A stretch of DNA of 64,000 bases from Oncomelania hupensis (taxonomy: Eukaryota; Mollusca; Gastropoda; Littorinimorpha; Pomatiopsidae). A program made the translations under genes and the position numbers. Shown one piece after another: positions 31,982 through 58,763 of this stretch (position 1 is the stretch's first letter; every line of letters begins with the position of its first letter). The stretch spans positions 24,119,424 through 24,183,423 of the forward strand of contig CM072512.1 of the NCBI GenBank assembly GCA_036898135.1, given 5' to 3'. The notes below the pieces were generated by a model. It was not told where the DNA came from and did not search any database. It saw nothing but the letters and a program-made list of their open reading frames with translations.

Positions 31982-32515
31982 ACTCCGCCAACATACACAC
32001 AACGAGACTGAAAACCTATTGAACGAAACCTCAGTAACCGCAGGGCTATACAGAATCTTTCCATATATTTCTAATTCTGCAACTATTTCCAATGTATGCG
32101 TGTCTGTTTTTGAGTTTCGATCTTGTCGGCTAGTCTGCCATTGCCGGATTGACCAGCAACACGTCTACGGCGCCGTAACTACTGTAACAAAAGTAGTATT
32201 GTCATCAGGCAAAATGTCGTACACTCTATTCCTACGGTCAATACATCCATTCACTGTCCTAGTACGCTCAGATACCTTCTGTGCTTATCTAGTCATTCTA
32301 AATCATTCATAAATATCGGAAATCTGTCTTGCTTTTTCTTCTGTGAGCAGATTTAGCGATGACGTTTTTCCTTGACAATTTTCAGTGGTTGAAAGATATA
32401 ATTTCACGCTCAAGGGCATCGACTAGTATCAACAATTAAAAGTCAAACTGGACAATATTTATTTCTGAATTAGACCCTATTGATCTTGGATTTACGATTG
32501 ATTAATACATTACAC
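31980..32515. other. No gene seen
   Basis: The open frame through this stretch starts inside the GA tract and shows no known motif. Confidence 0.4.
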
Positions 32516-33260
32516 TGCCTATCCCCCCCTTCCCCCTCCCCCGTGGGGATACCGGGGGTTTCTGTATAAATAGTATCCCCACCTTTTGGAAATTTAGTGC
32601 TTTAAATTCGCACTGTCGCTGTCTTTCTCCTTTATTCTTTCTTATTCCTACTCTTGTTCTAGCCTTTTGGAACTTGGAACTTTGGAATTTTGTCCTTTTA
32701 TTAGCAAAACCACATATAATTCCAAACATGAAACATGGCTCATAGCCCAGGGGGCATTTTAGCCAAAAATAGGGGAAAAGGGTGGATGGAAATGAGCAAT
32801 CTAAGGTACTATCTTCTACTTCCTTAGACCAGTCACCTACTTTTTTTTCTTGGAAACTCTACTAAATCTCTTCATTTGTGTATGGAGTCGGTTGGGTCAG
32901 CTTGGGAATATTGGACGCTTTCTGCCAAATGGTCACTGGGACTTCCTATTATATGAATATTTAGCAATGTGGGCATTTTTTATGTATGTGTTTTGTTGAT
33001 ATTTTATAATGATGTTTATACATTTTTTTTGTTTTCGTAAACGGGGGTTCGATAAATTAGAGTACAGCCTAAACATCCCTGTGTGTGATGCCTTTATTGT
33101 AAAGTGACCGGATGGTGGAGTGCCTTCAGTGTTACCACTAGGGTTGTTTCAGCAGATCGTTTATACAGATCAGAGGTAGTTCCTCTTTTAACCAAGGTGT
33201 GGTCCTGATTTTGTGGTCCTGATTCGGTTCTTTGCAGTCCGCTGGACCCTGTAGGCAATG
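32516..33260 (+). mobile_element. R1 retroposon, diverged copy with an insertion
   Basis: Follows R1 from its 5' end (CCCCGTGGGGATACCGGGGG, then TTTCTGTATAAATAG) to the GTCCGCTGGACC hairpin. About 160 bp of unrelated sequence (roughly 32658-32815) separate the two halves. The tail is degenerate and no TSD can be fixed, so it is an older copy. Confidence 0.75.
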
Positions 33261-33663
33261 AATAACTAACTATCTAATCGGTCAATGCCACATCTCCATC
33301 GCCCCTAAGGTCAAAATCACAAGAAACAACCAAACGTGAATTGTACAGGTTGTTTGATGTGAGCTTGACCTTGAATTACGAGAGATAAACTTTATAAATT
33401 TACCCTGGTCATACATTAAACTTTCATAAAATACCAAATGTGTACGTTCTTATATTTCCGGATCAAGATTATTTAAGTCATTACGGACATGACGAATTTA
33501 GTATTCTGTAACCATCATTCGGCATTTATGACGCAAATCTGTACCTCTCCTGTATCCGGCAACCCTCCAAAGGGACTTGCAATAGCGTTAGATTTGAAGA
33601 GCATTGCGTGTTCATAAAGGATTTTTATACTTTATACATAAGCCTATGTTTTTCAAGTCTGAA
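33261..33663. other. No gene seen
   Basis: Nothing recognised. Confidence 0.45.
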
Positions 33664-33785
33664 TATCTTTTATTTATTCGAGCAATGTTTAACGCCTGTC
33701 ATCATTCCTTGTAAGAATATTTATTCGAGCAATTTTTAACGCCTGTCATAATTCCTTGTACGAATATTTATTCGAACAATGTCGT
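33664..33785. repeat. ~53-bp tandem repeat, about 2.5 copies
   Basis: ATTTATTCGAGCAATGTTTA followed by ACGCCTGTCATCATTCCTTG recurs as ATTTATTCGAGCAATTTTTA with ACGCCTGTCATAATTCCTTG and then partially as ATTTATTCGAACAATG. Confidence 0.85.
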
Positions 33786-34834
33786 CACACTCTCTAACAC
33801 ACCCACATACACACGCCCACACACATACACACAAACATACTCACACACCAGAAACACCAGACACATAAGATAAATATATATCGCATTTCATTGGAGTTTC
33901 GCTTCGTTAACTTTTCGTTGTATGAAGGATGCGCGCGCAGCCGTTCCAACTCAACTATTTTCGTATAATTTAGCAGCATTCAAAGACAGGTCAGCGAACT
34001 TCGCGTCGCTGAAATAAAGCTTTTGTTTATTGATTCCCTTGGAGTAACTCTCATGTGGTGAAACAAAACAAAAATCGTGTTTCCCAGGGACAGTACTCGT
34101 ATGTACTCTACCAAACAGTATCTTACAACCAGGCCTACAATACTGATACTGTAGAAGAACTTGAAGCGCCTAATTTATCCCTTTAAAAAATAGTATAAAC
34201 CCATTAATAAAAACAAAAATAAGTTACATGTAAAAGCAACTTAGGGGTAAATGTTATGTCACCTTGCAGCAAACAAACCGGAATAAAATGCCAATCGATG
34301 GGGTCCCTCTTGTCGCCATTTTGGACCTCTCAATTCCAAAGTTTCCGCACATGCATCACTCAAGAAATGCCTACAATCTCATAACAGCATTTTGAATGGC
34401 CTAAGACGCGTGATAATAAATAGTCCGAATAGTAGTCTAAATATTTTTTAGAACAAGATGCTGTTAACTGACCAAAGATAACATTTAAAAAGTAATGACG
34501 AAATGGTGCTCGTGTAATCTTGGATTTTCACGAAAGTGGTGTCCCTTATTGGAAAGAAAGTCGAATCGCGTGAAAGGAAGTCACGTGACCTTCAAAAATG
34601 TATAACGTAGTACAACCGAAACTCCCAGCGAAAGTGATATCGTTGCAGCATTTATGTATCTCTACATATTCATAGTTGTTGCAGAAACTCGTTGACATTT
34701 TCTGTTATAAACACATGCGTACGTCACGCACCCTGCACACATATAAATATACGTGCTAGAAGCGTAAGCAGGCCGTTTATCGTAATCAGGGTTTATAGAA
34801 GCTATCAATGGGAAGCAGCGTTTAAATGTGTAAC
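33786..34834. other. No gene seen
   Basis: CA-rich patch near 33790-33850, otherwise unremarkable. Confidence 0.45.
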
Positions 34835-35024
34835 TGTAGATTATAGTCACACGACACCGAAGCGTATAGGCGACTACTGGTCACATTATTCTGACACCAG
34901 CGAACCAGTTGATGGTAAGGGGAAAATAATATGGTCACACATTGGCCAATCCGGGATTCGAACCAGGTAGAACTACCTTTCGGTTACTAGTAAGACGCTC
35001 TACCAACTGAGCTACCCGGCCCCT
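34835..35024 (-). mobile_element. tRNA-derived SINE (family B)
   Basis: Reverse-strand copy of the SINE at 13933-14125, with the same A box, B box (GGTTCGAATCCC) and body blocks including ATATTATTTTCCCCTTACC and GTCGTGTGACTATAATCTAC. Confidence 0.85.
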
Positions 35025-35166
35025 AAGCAGGGTTTACTTCGCCAACCATGAGAAGCCGGGTGCAGGCGGGACAAGATGAGGAGTGGAGAAGCAAGACTGA
35101 TAGAACCTAAAAACGTACGATATTCCATATTAATTATCAGTGCTGCTATTGCCCTGACCTGTGATG

Positions 35167-35189
35167 AATGATGATGATGATGATGATGT

Positions 35190-35249
<60 letters not shown>
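35167..35249. repeat. (ATG)n microsatellite
   Basis: About 28 ATG/GAT units with one GTT interruption. Confidence 0.95.
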
Positions 35250-35800
35250 CAATGATGTCGCGTGCTGAGAGATTGACAGGTGTCACTGTGAGTCATTGTG
35301 TTTGTGGGAGGGAAGGGAGAGGAGTGGAGGGGGGTTCAGTGCTTGACTTTTTTGCTTGTAACCCTTTCACTCTGCGATTCTTGCTCCGTGCTCGTGACAG
35401 ACGGAAAACAAATCTATCGTACTGCTGTATCTACTGCCAGTGTTTATGTCGCAATTATAGCCATATCTAACATCGGAAATTTTGCTAGGAGGTCAGTTCA
35501 TCATTTCAACTCTTTGGCGTTGATTTAAAATAAAGAAACTAATTTCAACACCATAAATACGTTCTTAGATAAATTTCTTCTGTATGACGAAGAACAATCC
35601 ACAATATAGGTACAGATCGAAAACAAATGTAAAGAAGCACAGCACATTCAAGACACGAAAGCACATTTCTTTACTCGCACAAATCTTTTAGTGAGGACTT
35701 GTACACAAACACAATCCACATTCATGCGTGGCGGAGTGGAAGGCAACTAAGCCAAGCTTGGGAAAGATTGACCCACCTAAGGCTGCCAGAGGGAGTCTGT
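35250..35800. other. No gene seen
   Basis: Downstream of the receptor gene; nothing recognisable. Confidence 0.45.
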
Positions 35801-35806
35801 TTTATT
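35801..35806 (-). terminator. Candidate poly(A) signal of the receptor gene
   Basis: AATAAA on the minus strand, about 440 bp past the receptor stop codon. It is a reasonable 3' UTR end, but an isolated hexamer is weak evidence. Confidence 0.3.
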
Positions 35807-36243
35807 GTTGTCAGTCTGGCCTGGGGTGGCTTGTGCTGTGCAGAAACCTTGGGTGAAACTTGAGCCCTTGATTATGCAGAACATGGCGATACCTCATATG
35901 GTCTCCCTGCCTGTTCGTCTCCTTTTGGGGGGAGGGGGGAGGAGGCACAAGAATAAACGGTTGGCTGGTATTCTATGTAGGTTCGTGGCAGTGACCGGCA
36001 GAGAGTGTAGTGGCACTAGAAGCTCTCAGCACGCTTTCCGTTTTTCAGGGCAACTAACTCTTACAGTTCGGTTTGGGCTGTATTCCTCATGGCCGTGGCC
36101 GACAATCGGGAGTCAAGTAGACTACTCCGCGCGGCTACTAACTGATAAGGCCGGAATATCAAGAAAGCAACATATGAATTTATAGTGAAGGAAAATACAA
36201 ATAAAATAACAACGATAACCACGAGACACACAGAATTTGGGGT

Positions 36244-50845
<14,602 letters not shown>

Positions 50846-51027
50846 CTTGTCCAGCAGGACAAACAGACAAATCAGGGGCGGACGAGGGGGGGTTTCCAGG
50901 GTTTCCGGAACCCCCCCCCCCCCAACCCAAAAAAGAAAAAAAAAGAAGAAGAAAAAGGAGAGAGAGAAAGAGAGAGAGAAAAAAATCACTTTAATATATA
51001 TATATAAAATTATAAAACTTAAAATTT

Positions 51028-51279
51028 AAACAAAAATAAACATAAAATAAATAAATTTTATCTATTATTATTATTATTATTTTTTATTATTATTATTATT
51101 ATTATTATTTTTTTGGGGGGTACGAGTATTTGACCTTTCCCACAATATGCAAGCCCTCGCAATCTTCTCCCTAAAAACTTCAATCATTGCAATCATTCTA
51201 AACAATCTCCAGACAAACACCGCCTTTCGTGCCCCACAAAGAGCAAAGCTGATATTTCCCGTCTTCAGCAACATTCTAT

Positions 51280-51314
<35 letters not shown>

Positions 51315-51753
51315 TTTTATTTTATTTTATTTTTTATTTTTTTTAGGGGGGGGGGGGGAGGGAGGGCGCCACGAGCGGAAGAAATGAAAAGAAAGAAAAC
51401 GATATTCCTAATGGATAATAATGGATTACGACAGGAGTGCCCAATACGTCGATCGCGATCGACCGGTCCATCTGAAGGCAGTGTGACTCAGATCGCATAG
51501 CAGTAAACAAAAATAAACATAAAATTATAAATTTTATCTATTATTATTATTATTATTTTTTATATTATGTATTATTATTATTATTTTTTGGGGGGTACGA
51601 GTATTTGACTTTCCCACAATATGCAAGCCCTCGCAATCTTCTCCCTAAAAACTTCAATCATTGCAATCATTCTAAACAATCTCCAGACAAACACCGCCTT
51701 TCGTGCCCCACAAAGAGCAAAGCTGATATTTCCCGTCTTCAGCAACATTCTAT

Positions 51754-51788
<35 letters not shown>

Positions 51789-51981
51789 TTTTTTTATTTT
51801 ATTTTTTATTTTTTTGGGGGGGGGGGGGGAGGGAGGGGCGCCACGAGCGGAAGAAATGAAAAGAAAAGAAAACGATATTCCTAATGGATAATAATGGATT
51901 ACGACAGGATGCCCAATACGTCGATCGCGATCGACCGGTCCATCTGAAGGCAGTGTGACTCAGATCGCATAGCAGTAAAAA
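51028..51981. repeat. 477-bp tandem duplication
   Basis: AAACAAAAATAAACATAAAA at 51028 recurs at 51505. The following sequence is repeated with only microsatellite-length and a few base differences, including GTACGAGTATTTGAC, the (ATTT)n tract, a G run and CGATCGCGATCGACCGGTCC. Confidence 0.95.
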
Positions 51982-51984
51982 AAA

Positions 51985-52319
51985 AATTGACGTCAGCCCA
52001 TTATATGACTATATATATATGTTTTGCATTTTGGTGGTAGGTAGATAATTTTGGCTTGGTCATTTTAAAAGTACCTCGCATGCTGATAAAGTCATAGTGT
52101 GGGCAACCCTGGCTTACGTTGACGTATTAGCAAAAACACATAGTCAAAGTTCCGTCCCTTTGCTTGCTTATTCCGACTCGCGCCAGTGCTTCAAACTGCC
52201 GCAAACGCCGTCGTTGAAGCCCTCCGATTCGAAAGGTGTGGCAAAGCTCAGTACATATTTTGGGAGCAAAGGAGGTAATCATTATTTTGAAAATTTAATC
52301 TTACAAGTAAATAACATAA
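51985..52319. other. No gene seen
   Basis: Interior of the hAT-like element; no transposase motif found. Confidence 0.45.
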
Positions 52320-54610
52320 TCCTATCCAATCGTATCCTATCCCATAACTCGGAGGTCGTAGGGGCACCACAGATGATCGTGTAACCAACGTACTCCATCT
52401 TTCCCTGTCCTCAGCAACCCTGATTTTTTTCGCTCAGTGTCAAACCAATCCAGTCTCGAATGTTGTCATCCCACCTCTTTTTCGGTCTCCCTCTTCTTCT
52501 ACCTCCTTGCACTGTGCCTTGCAGGATGGTCTTTGCAAGACCTGATGATCTGGTGACGTGGCCATACCATCGGAGTTTACGTTTTTTCACCACTGTGAGC
52601 AGGTCATCGTGTTGTCCAATGGCTTGTGTGATGGTCTGTCGGACTTCGTCGTTGATGATGTTCTGGATATAGGAAATGCCCAGAAGTCTTCTGAAGCACC
52701 TCATCTCCATGCTTTGTATTCTTCGTTGGAGATCTGCTGTGAGGGTCCATGTTTCGCAAGCATATAGGAAGATGGAGATGACAAGGGAGCGCAGCAGCCT
52801 TACCTTGGAATGTAGACTGATGGTCCTGTCTTTCCAATTTGTCTTCAACCTCGCCAGGGCAGCAGTTGTTTGTGCGATCCTGGAGAGGACTTCCTGTCGG
52901 GACCCATTGTCTGATACAATGGCTCCTAAATATTTGAAGCTATGCACTGTGTTGAGGGATTGGCCTTAGACTTTGATGTCCGTGTTGGTGCCATGGGTGT
53001 TGTTGGTCATCATTTTGGTCTTCTCTGCACTTATTTCCATTCAATAGGCTCTGGAGGTGGTGTCAAGCCTCTATACCAGCTGTTCAAGTTCTTGTTCCTC
53101 TCCAGCCAATCCATCAATGTCATCCGCAAAACGAAGGTTGGAGATTGCTCTTCCCCCTATGCTGACTGTGCCTTCGTGGTCTGCAAGGGCATCTGACATG
53201 ATGCGCTCTAGGAAGATGTTGAAGAGTGTTGGAGAGAGTAGGCATCCCTGACGCACACCGATTGTTGTTCTGAACCAGTTTCCGATGGTGCTGTTGTGGA
53301 GGACTGCACTGGCAGCCTTGTCATACAGGCTTTTGATGACTTCAACAATTTTAGGGCTGATGTTGTACACCCTCATGGTTGCCCACAGAGCTGCATGCCA
53401 GACTCGGTCAAACGCCTTTTTGATGTCTACGAACACATGATATAGATGTTGGTGCTGTAGGTATTTCTCACAGATTATTCTGAGGTTGAAAATCTGTTCA
53501 GTGGTACTTTGCGCTGCCCTAAATCCTGCTTGCTCTTCGGCTATGATTTTTTCAGCTTGGGGTTTCAACCTGTTGATTATTATATTTCAGGAGGATCTTG
53601 CTGGGATGGCTGATGAGGCTGATGGTGCGGTAATTTTCACATTCCTGAAAGTTACCTTTTTTGGGAAGAGTGATGACAAGCGACTGGGTCCATGGTCTAG
53701 GCCACTCCCCACTCTGCCAGATCTTGTTACAGATAATGGTGAGGGCATCAATCATCGCTTCTCCTCCTGCTTGAAGCAGTTCCGCGGGTATGTTGTCCAC
53801 TCCCGCTGACTTCCCTTTCTTCAGTGATTGCACTGCTGCCTTAACTTCTTCCCGGAGAATTGGGAGGATTTCTTCTTCTTCTCTGTTCTCGGGATATGCT
53901 AGAACTGATGGGTCTTCATTTGGTGTATGGTTGTAAAGGTCAGAGCAGTACTCTGTCCATCTGTCCAAGACTTCTTGTTCTTCTGTATATGCCTATGCCA
54001 GACTTCCTTTGGATCGTGGAGACCTTGGGCTGTTTAACACTTGTCAGCGGCTTCACAGTCTGGTAGGCCTTCTTGCTGTTATTCTTGTTCAGAGTGTTCT
54101 CTATTTCCTGGCATTGAGCTTCTATCCAGTTCTCCTTTGCTGTGCGCATGCCTTTTCGGATGTCATTGTTGATTTTTCGGTAGGCATCAGCTCCCTGCCA
54201 GGTGTTCCTTTTCTTTTTCATCTATCTTCGTTTATCACACAGGTCAAAAAGCTCAGGTGTGACCCACAGCTTCTTCTTTGACCGGTGCTTTCCAAGGATC
54301 TCCGTGGCGGCATCTGTCACAGCTAAGTTGAAGGTGGTGGTCATGGTGTTGACATCTACTTCACCAGCTCTTAAAATAAGCAGTGGTGCAAATTTCCCTC
54401 CAATTTTGGCCTGAAATATTTATGTCACCTCCGGGTCTTGCAGTTTGTGCAGGTCGAACTTTAGTCTAGTGCACTTTGCTGTGTTTACTCTCTTCAAGTG
54501 AAGCCGGAAAGACATAATCACAAGATTGTGGTCACTTCCGATGTCTGCTCCTGGAAAAGTGCGTGTCCTGCCAATGTTAATGCTTGATCTGAAGCGTTTC
54601 TTGACCATCA
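52320..54610 (-). mobile_element. RTE-like LINE, long 5'-truncated copy
   Basis: Read on the minus strand it runs from inside the endonuclease (KKRFRSSINI, SDHNLVIM) through the linker, the RT (GVDNIPAELLQ, EEQAGFRAAQSTTEQIF, KKAFDRVWH, GVRQGCLLSPTLFN, and RFADDIDG with the catalytic Asp pair intact) to the C-terminus and GATAG-type tail. Frameshifts split it into four to five frames. The 5' truncation lies near 54610. It is nested in the hAT-like unit and so inserted later. Confidence 0.9.
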
Positions 54611-54688
54611 TTAACATTTACCGAGTAAGTCCCTTTAATAGAATTTTGGAAACCCTCCCCAAAAACTAACTGATCCGCCCCTGCAAAT

Positions 54689-54879
54689 GAATGTAAGGGG
54701 TGAAAAAATACATAACTAGACGAAGACTTCAATTAATAAATGCTTGAGCGCGTTTTTACACTCAAGTGTATAAATCTTCAAAAAATGTTAAAATGTGTAC
54801 TGCTGATTGTGGCTTCATGTTGCTGTTGTTGTTTTTCTTATAAGAAGGCAATGCTTTATAGTTATTGTCGAGAGATGTG
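54689..54879. other. No gene seen
   Basis: Would be upstream receptor intron if the insertion model is right. Nothing recognised. Confidence 0.4.
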
Positions 54880-55109
54880 AACATTGAGGTTTAACGTCTA
54901 CACCCACCATTGGCGATATGGCAGACGTGGATAACAATCCCAGGGAAAGAGGGGTAGGGACCTGAATCAACACTGAACCACCAGAGCAATCATACTGCTA
55001 AAATGGACAGTGAAAATGGCCACATTTTATATTGCCCACCACGGGATTCGAACCTGGGTCATCGGTGTGCCAAGCGAACGCTCTACCACTTGAGCTACGG
55101 CGGTGGGAC
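54880..55109 (-). mobile_element. tRNA-derived SINE (family D)
   Basis: The minus-strand head at 55037-55109 has a GTAGCTCAAGTGGTAGAGCG A box, a GGTTCGAATCCC B box and matching CCCACC/GGTGGG arms, but a poorly paired anticodon stem. The body runs to GGTGGGTGTAGACGTTAAAC at the left end. The body and the bad stem argue against a functional tRNA gene. Confidence 0.75.
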
Positions 55110-55307
55110 AGCGAGAGATGAAGACAGTGCTTCAAAACGTAAGTTTAGCTGAAGGTAAAATACTGTACTTTGACGTGCCTTCGTTCTCCAACTGGAAACT
55201 AGTCCCAAAAGCTATTGTCATAGAGAAGAAAGAGGAAAGCTACAGCTTAGTACAATGAACTATCGGTCATTGTTAATTTAAAATTGTTATAAGCATTACA
55301 CAGTGTC

Positions 55308-55390
55308 ACAGAGCTGCTCAAGGTGCTGGGCGAAAATAATAATTATGATCTAACTCAAGCAATCCAAGGCGCTAACTTGCTGCTTTCACA
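55308..55390 (-). repeat. Fragment of a SINE-like repeat
   Basis: GAGCTGCTCAAGGTGCTGGG then ATCTAACTCAAGCAATCCAA and GGCGCTAACTTGCTGC match the order seen at 12447-12545. Confidence 0.45.
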
Positions 55391-55427
55391 TAATTATTCA
55401 GTTCACATGTGAGTCTCCCTTAATGAA

Positions 55428-55690
55428 CTTCCTTTCTAGTCTGTGCACGCACGCATTCATTACACGGACTTTAAAGATCCTGATGCCCATGTTCTTGACA
55501 GGAGAGTGCCGGCTACACAAATACACCCAGCACGCAGTAGGTCCTTTCTCTCCATCCCCGTCGACCTGCTTGTGCTCAGTCATCTGGCCGGGCGTAAGAC
55601 TGTGCACCCAAAGTTTGCAAGTGGGCGCCTCGGGCAGTTTGAGTTCGAGCCTTTATCGAGCAGCGCCTTGAGCAGCTCTCGAGCAGCTCC
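55428..55690 (+). mobile_element. SINE family A, 5'-truncated body
   Basis: The body from TAGTCTGTGCACGC through CGGACTTTAAAGATCCTGA, GAGAGTGCCGGC and GGGCGCCTCGGGCAGTTTGA to AGCGCCTTGAGC matches 58490-58730. The tRNA head is missing. Confidence 0.8.
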
Positions 55691-55693
55691 CAA

Positions 55694-57987
55694 GCTATCC
55701 TATCCTGTCCTGTCCCGTAACTCAGAGGTCGTAGGGGCACCACAGATGATCGTTTAACCAGCGTACTCCATCTTTCTCTGTCAAACCAGTCCATTATCGA
55801 ATGTTGTCCTCCCACTTCTTTTTCAGTCTCCCTCTTCTTCTATCTCCTTGCGCTGTGCCTTGCAGGATGGTCTTTGCAAGGCCTGATGAACTGGTGACGT
55901 GGCCATACCATCGGAGTTTCCGTTTCTTCACCACTGTGAGCAGGTCATCGTGCTGTGCAATGGCTTGTGTTATGGTCTGTCGGACTTCGTCGTTGGTGAT
56001 GTGCTGGGCATTGGAAATGCCCAGAAGTCTTCTGTAACACCTCCTTCTTTATGCTTTGTATTCTTCGTTGTCAATCATCGATTCTCCTCCTGCTGGAAGG
56101 AGTTCCGCGGGTATGTTGTCCACTCTAGCTGACTTCCCTTTCTTCAGCGATTGCATTGCTGCCTCAGCTTCTACTCGAAAAACTGGGAGGATTTCTTCTT
56201 CTTCTCTGTTCTCTGGACATGCTAGAACTGATGGGTCTCCGTTTGGTGTGTGGTTGTAAAGGTCAGAGCAGTACTCTTTCCATCTGTCCATCTGCCCAAG
56301 ACTTCTTGTTCTTCTGTAAGGCATATGCCAGACTTGCTTTGGATCGTGGAGACCTTGGGCTGTTTAACACTTGTTAGCCGCTTCACAGTCTGGTAGGTTT
56401 TCTTGTTGTTGTTCTAGTTCAGACTTTTCTCTATTTCCTGGCATTGATCTTCTATCCAGTTCTCCTTTGCTGTGCGCATGCCTTTTCGGATGTCATTGTT
56501 GATTTTTAGGTAGACATCAGCTCCCTGTGAGGTGTTCTTTTTCTTTTTCATCTCTCTTCGTTTATCACACAGGTCAAAAAGTTCAGGTGTGATCCACGGC
56601 TTCTTCTTTGGTTCTTTGGTCGGTGTTTGCCAAGGATCTCAGTGGAGGCATCTGTCACAGCTGAGTTGAAGGTGGTGGTCATGGTGTTGACATCTACTTC
56701 ACCAGCTACCAAAATGAGCAGTGGTGCAAATTTCCCTATAATTGTGGCCTGAAATATTTCTGCCACTTCCGGGTCTTGCAGTTTGTCCAGGTCGAACTTC
56801 AGCCTAGTGCACTTTGCTGCGTTGACTCTCGTCAAGTGGAGTCGGAAAGACATCATCACGAGATCGTGGTCACTTACGATGTCTGCTCCTGGAAAGGTGC
56901 GTGTCCTGCCAATGTTGATGCTTGATCTGAAGCGTTTCGTAATCATGATGTAGTCGATCTTGTTGTGGTGCTCCCCGCCGGGACTGTGCCACGTTCATCG
57001 TCTGGATTTTTTGTGGAGACCAAGCGTGTTTGCCAGTATCAGATTATTGTATCTGGCAAACTCCAAGAGTATCAGACCCCTGTCATTTGTCTCGTTGTTG
57101 CAGTGGGGTCCACATGTGTCTTCTCAGTTGTGGTGCGCATCTTGGTCAACCTTGGCATTCCAGTCGCCTTGCACTATGACTATATCATTCTTCGGCACTT
57201 GGTCAAAGACAACCTGTAGATTTTCATAGAAATCCTCCACTTCGGTGCCGTCATAGTCTGATGTTGGGACATAGGCCTAGAGGATGGTGATGTTGAAAGC
57301 GGCTCCAGAGACGGATGGTAGTGAGTCTACTGGAGACTGGGAGGCAACCCTTGACAGTGGCTAGAATGTTCTTGTGGATCAAGAATCCAACGCCGTGTTC
57401 GTGCCTGTCATCTCTACCACTAAAATAAAGCTTGTGGCCTTTGTACTTGTCGGTCGTTGTTTTACCTAGGCATTTCCAGCGCAGTTCGCTGATACTTGAA
57501 ATGTTCCATCGATAGTAGTCCAGCTCGTGAGCCAGTTCTTCTAATTTTGCTTCCGAATTTAGGGTCCTGACATTCCAGGATTCTATGACGATGTTGTTTC
57601 TCGTGCGGATCTTGCTAAGTTGTCCATCAGTAGCACACTTATCACCTCCGTTCTGGTGGCTAACTGTAGGCGCGGTCCTTGGTGACTCGGGCGACGACCG
57701 ATCCGGTATGGAGTGAATGGTTTTATTCATCATGCAGTGTGTCTTGGGCAAGAAAGACCTGGCAGGGCCCAATCCTCTCCAGACTGTTAGCCAGAGCCGA
57801 TATCCACGAATGCAGTGTGGCTCGCTTTGGCCCCGAGCACGTGGTCGTTGAACCTGTAGTAACATGAGGTTCCTCCGTCCTGGCCGGTGACTTCTGTGTA
57901 GAAGACTTTTGCCCAGTGATGCCGTGCTGACATCACCCCTGTTAGTCGCCTCTTACGACACGCCGGAAAAAGTTGGGTCCATTTTTT
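55694..57987 (-). mobile_element. RTE-like LINE, internally deleted but with 5' end
   Basis: The 3' end (tail and last ~115 codons) is joined near 56070-56076 to the middle of the polyprotein (MIDN...; GGESMID, ARVDNIPAELL). Most of the RT, including FADD, is missing. The endonuclease is present (SDHDLVMM intact) back to the CRKRRLTGVM leader near 57960. AGCTCTCGAGC occurs at 55674-55684 and 57988-57998 and may be the TSD, although 9 bp separate it from the tail. Confidence 0.85.
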
Positions 57988-57998
57988 AGCTCTCGAGC

Positions 57999-58345
57999 TG
58001 GAAAAGCAATATATACAGTAAATAAATAAATTAAATAATAAATAAAATAACCGAGTCGGCCAAACAAAAGAGAAGATCGACCCCAACCATGCGAGAGTCC
58101 CCGTGCAGCTTGAGCGAAATCTTTTCCAAGGCAAACAAAGAGGATTGCGATCTTCATTAACGTATAGGTCAGATCGCCATAACTTACCCAATTAAGAAGC
58201 CAATCTAGTTCTTGTGAATCATAAACTTTTTTGTATGGTTCAGGAACTACCCAAACTCTACAAATTAAAACAGGCCTTTATTCAAAAGAACTCAGCATCA
58301 AATGTGCATGTACATAATGAATCTGGATGTCTGGATGCATCAAGG
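57999..58345. other. No gene seen
   Basis: Nothing recognised. Confidence 0.45.
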
Positions 58346-58763
58346 GAGGCACTGTGGTCTAATGGTAGTGCTTCGGCTTGCGGATCTGAAGGTCCCGGGT
58401 TCAAGCCCTGGCCGGGCCATTGTGTTGTGTCACTGGGAAAGACACTTTAGTCCTGTTTTCCTACTCCTTCGGATGAGAGTATAAACCGAGGTCTAGTCTG
58501 TGTCGCATGCATTCCATCATAACGGACTTTAAAGATCCTGACGCTCATGAGTGCCGGGTGAGTGCCGGTAACAAGAACACCCAGCATGAACTTGGTCCTT
58601 CTCCCCCATCCCTGACTGCCCAGGATTGTGCTCAGTTGTCCGGGCATCAGACCATGCGCCCAAAGGCTGCGGGTGGGCGTCTCGGGCGGTTTGAGTTAGA
58701 TCCTGTATCGGCCAGCGCCTTGACCCTTAGGCTAAGGTGCCTTACAAATGACGAACGTTATTA
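58346..58763 (+). mobile_element. tRNA-derived SINE (family A), full-length copy
   Basis: Head with GTGGTCTAATGGTAGTGC (A box) and GGGTTCAAGCCC (B box at 58397-58408), then a long body of about 340 bp containing TATAAACCGAGGTCTAGTCT, TTTAAAGATCCTGACGCTCA and GCGTCTCGGGCGGTTTGAG. It ends at a TTAGGCTAAGGTGCCTTAC hairpin and GACGAACGTTATTA. Four other partial copies lie in the window. Confidence 0.88.

Larger units (their letters stand above)
50873..54683. mobile_element. Candidate hAT-like element with CAGGGGCGGA ends
   Basis: The left end CAGGGGCGGAC (50873) and right end ATCCGCCCCTG (to 54683) form short terminal inverted repeats of the CAGGGG kind common in hAT elements. CAAAT directly abuts both ends (50868-50872 and 54684-54688). 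hAT elements usually make 8-bp duplications, so the 5-bp match leaves the class open. The interior holds G-rich ends, a 477-bp tandem duplication carrying CGATCGCGATCGACCGGTC and a nested RTE copy. No transposase gene is seen, so it is non-autonomous. Confidence 0.55.

Noticed and set aside
52411..53251. Plus-strand open frames over the RTE copies
   Set aside because: They are antisense to the RT frame and recur over every RTE copy with different breaks.
55037..55109. Genuine tRNA gene with matched acceptor arms
   Set aside because: The anticodon stem does not pair well and a SINE-like body is attached.
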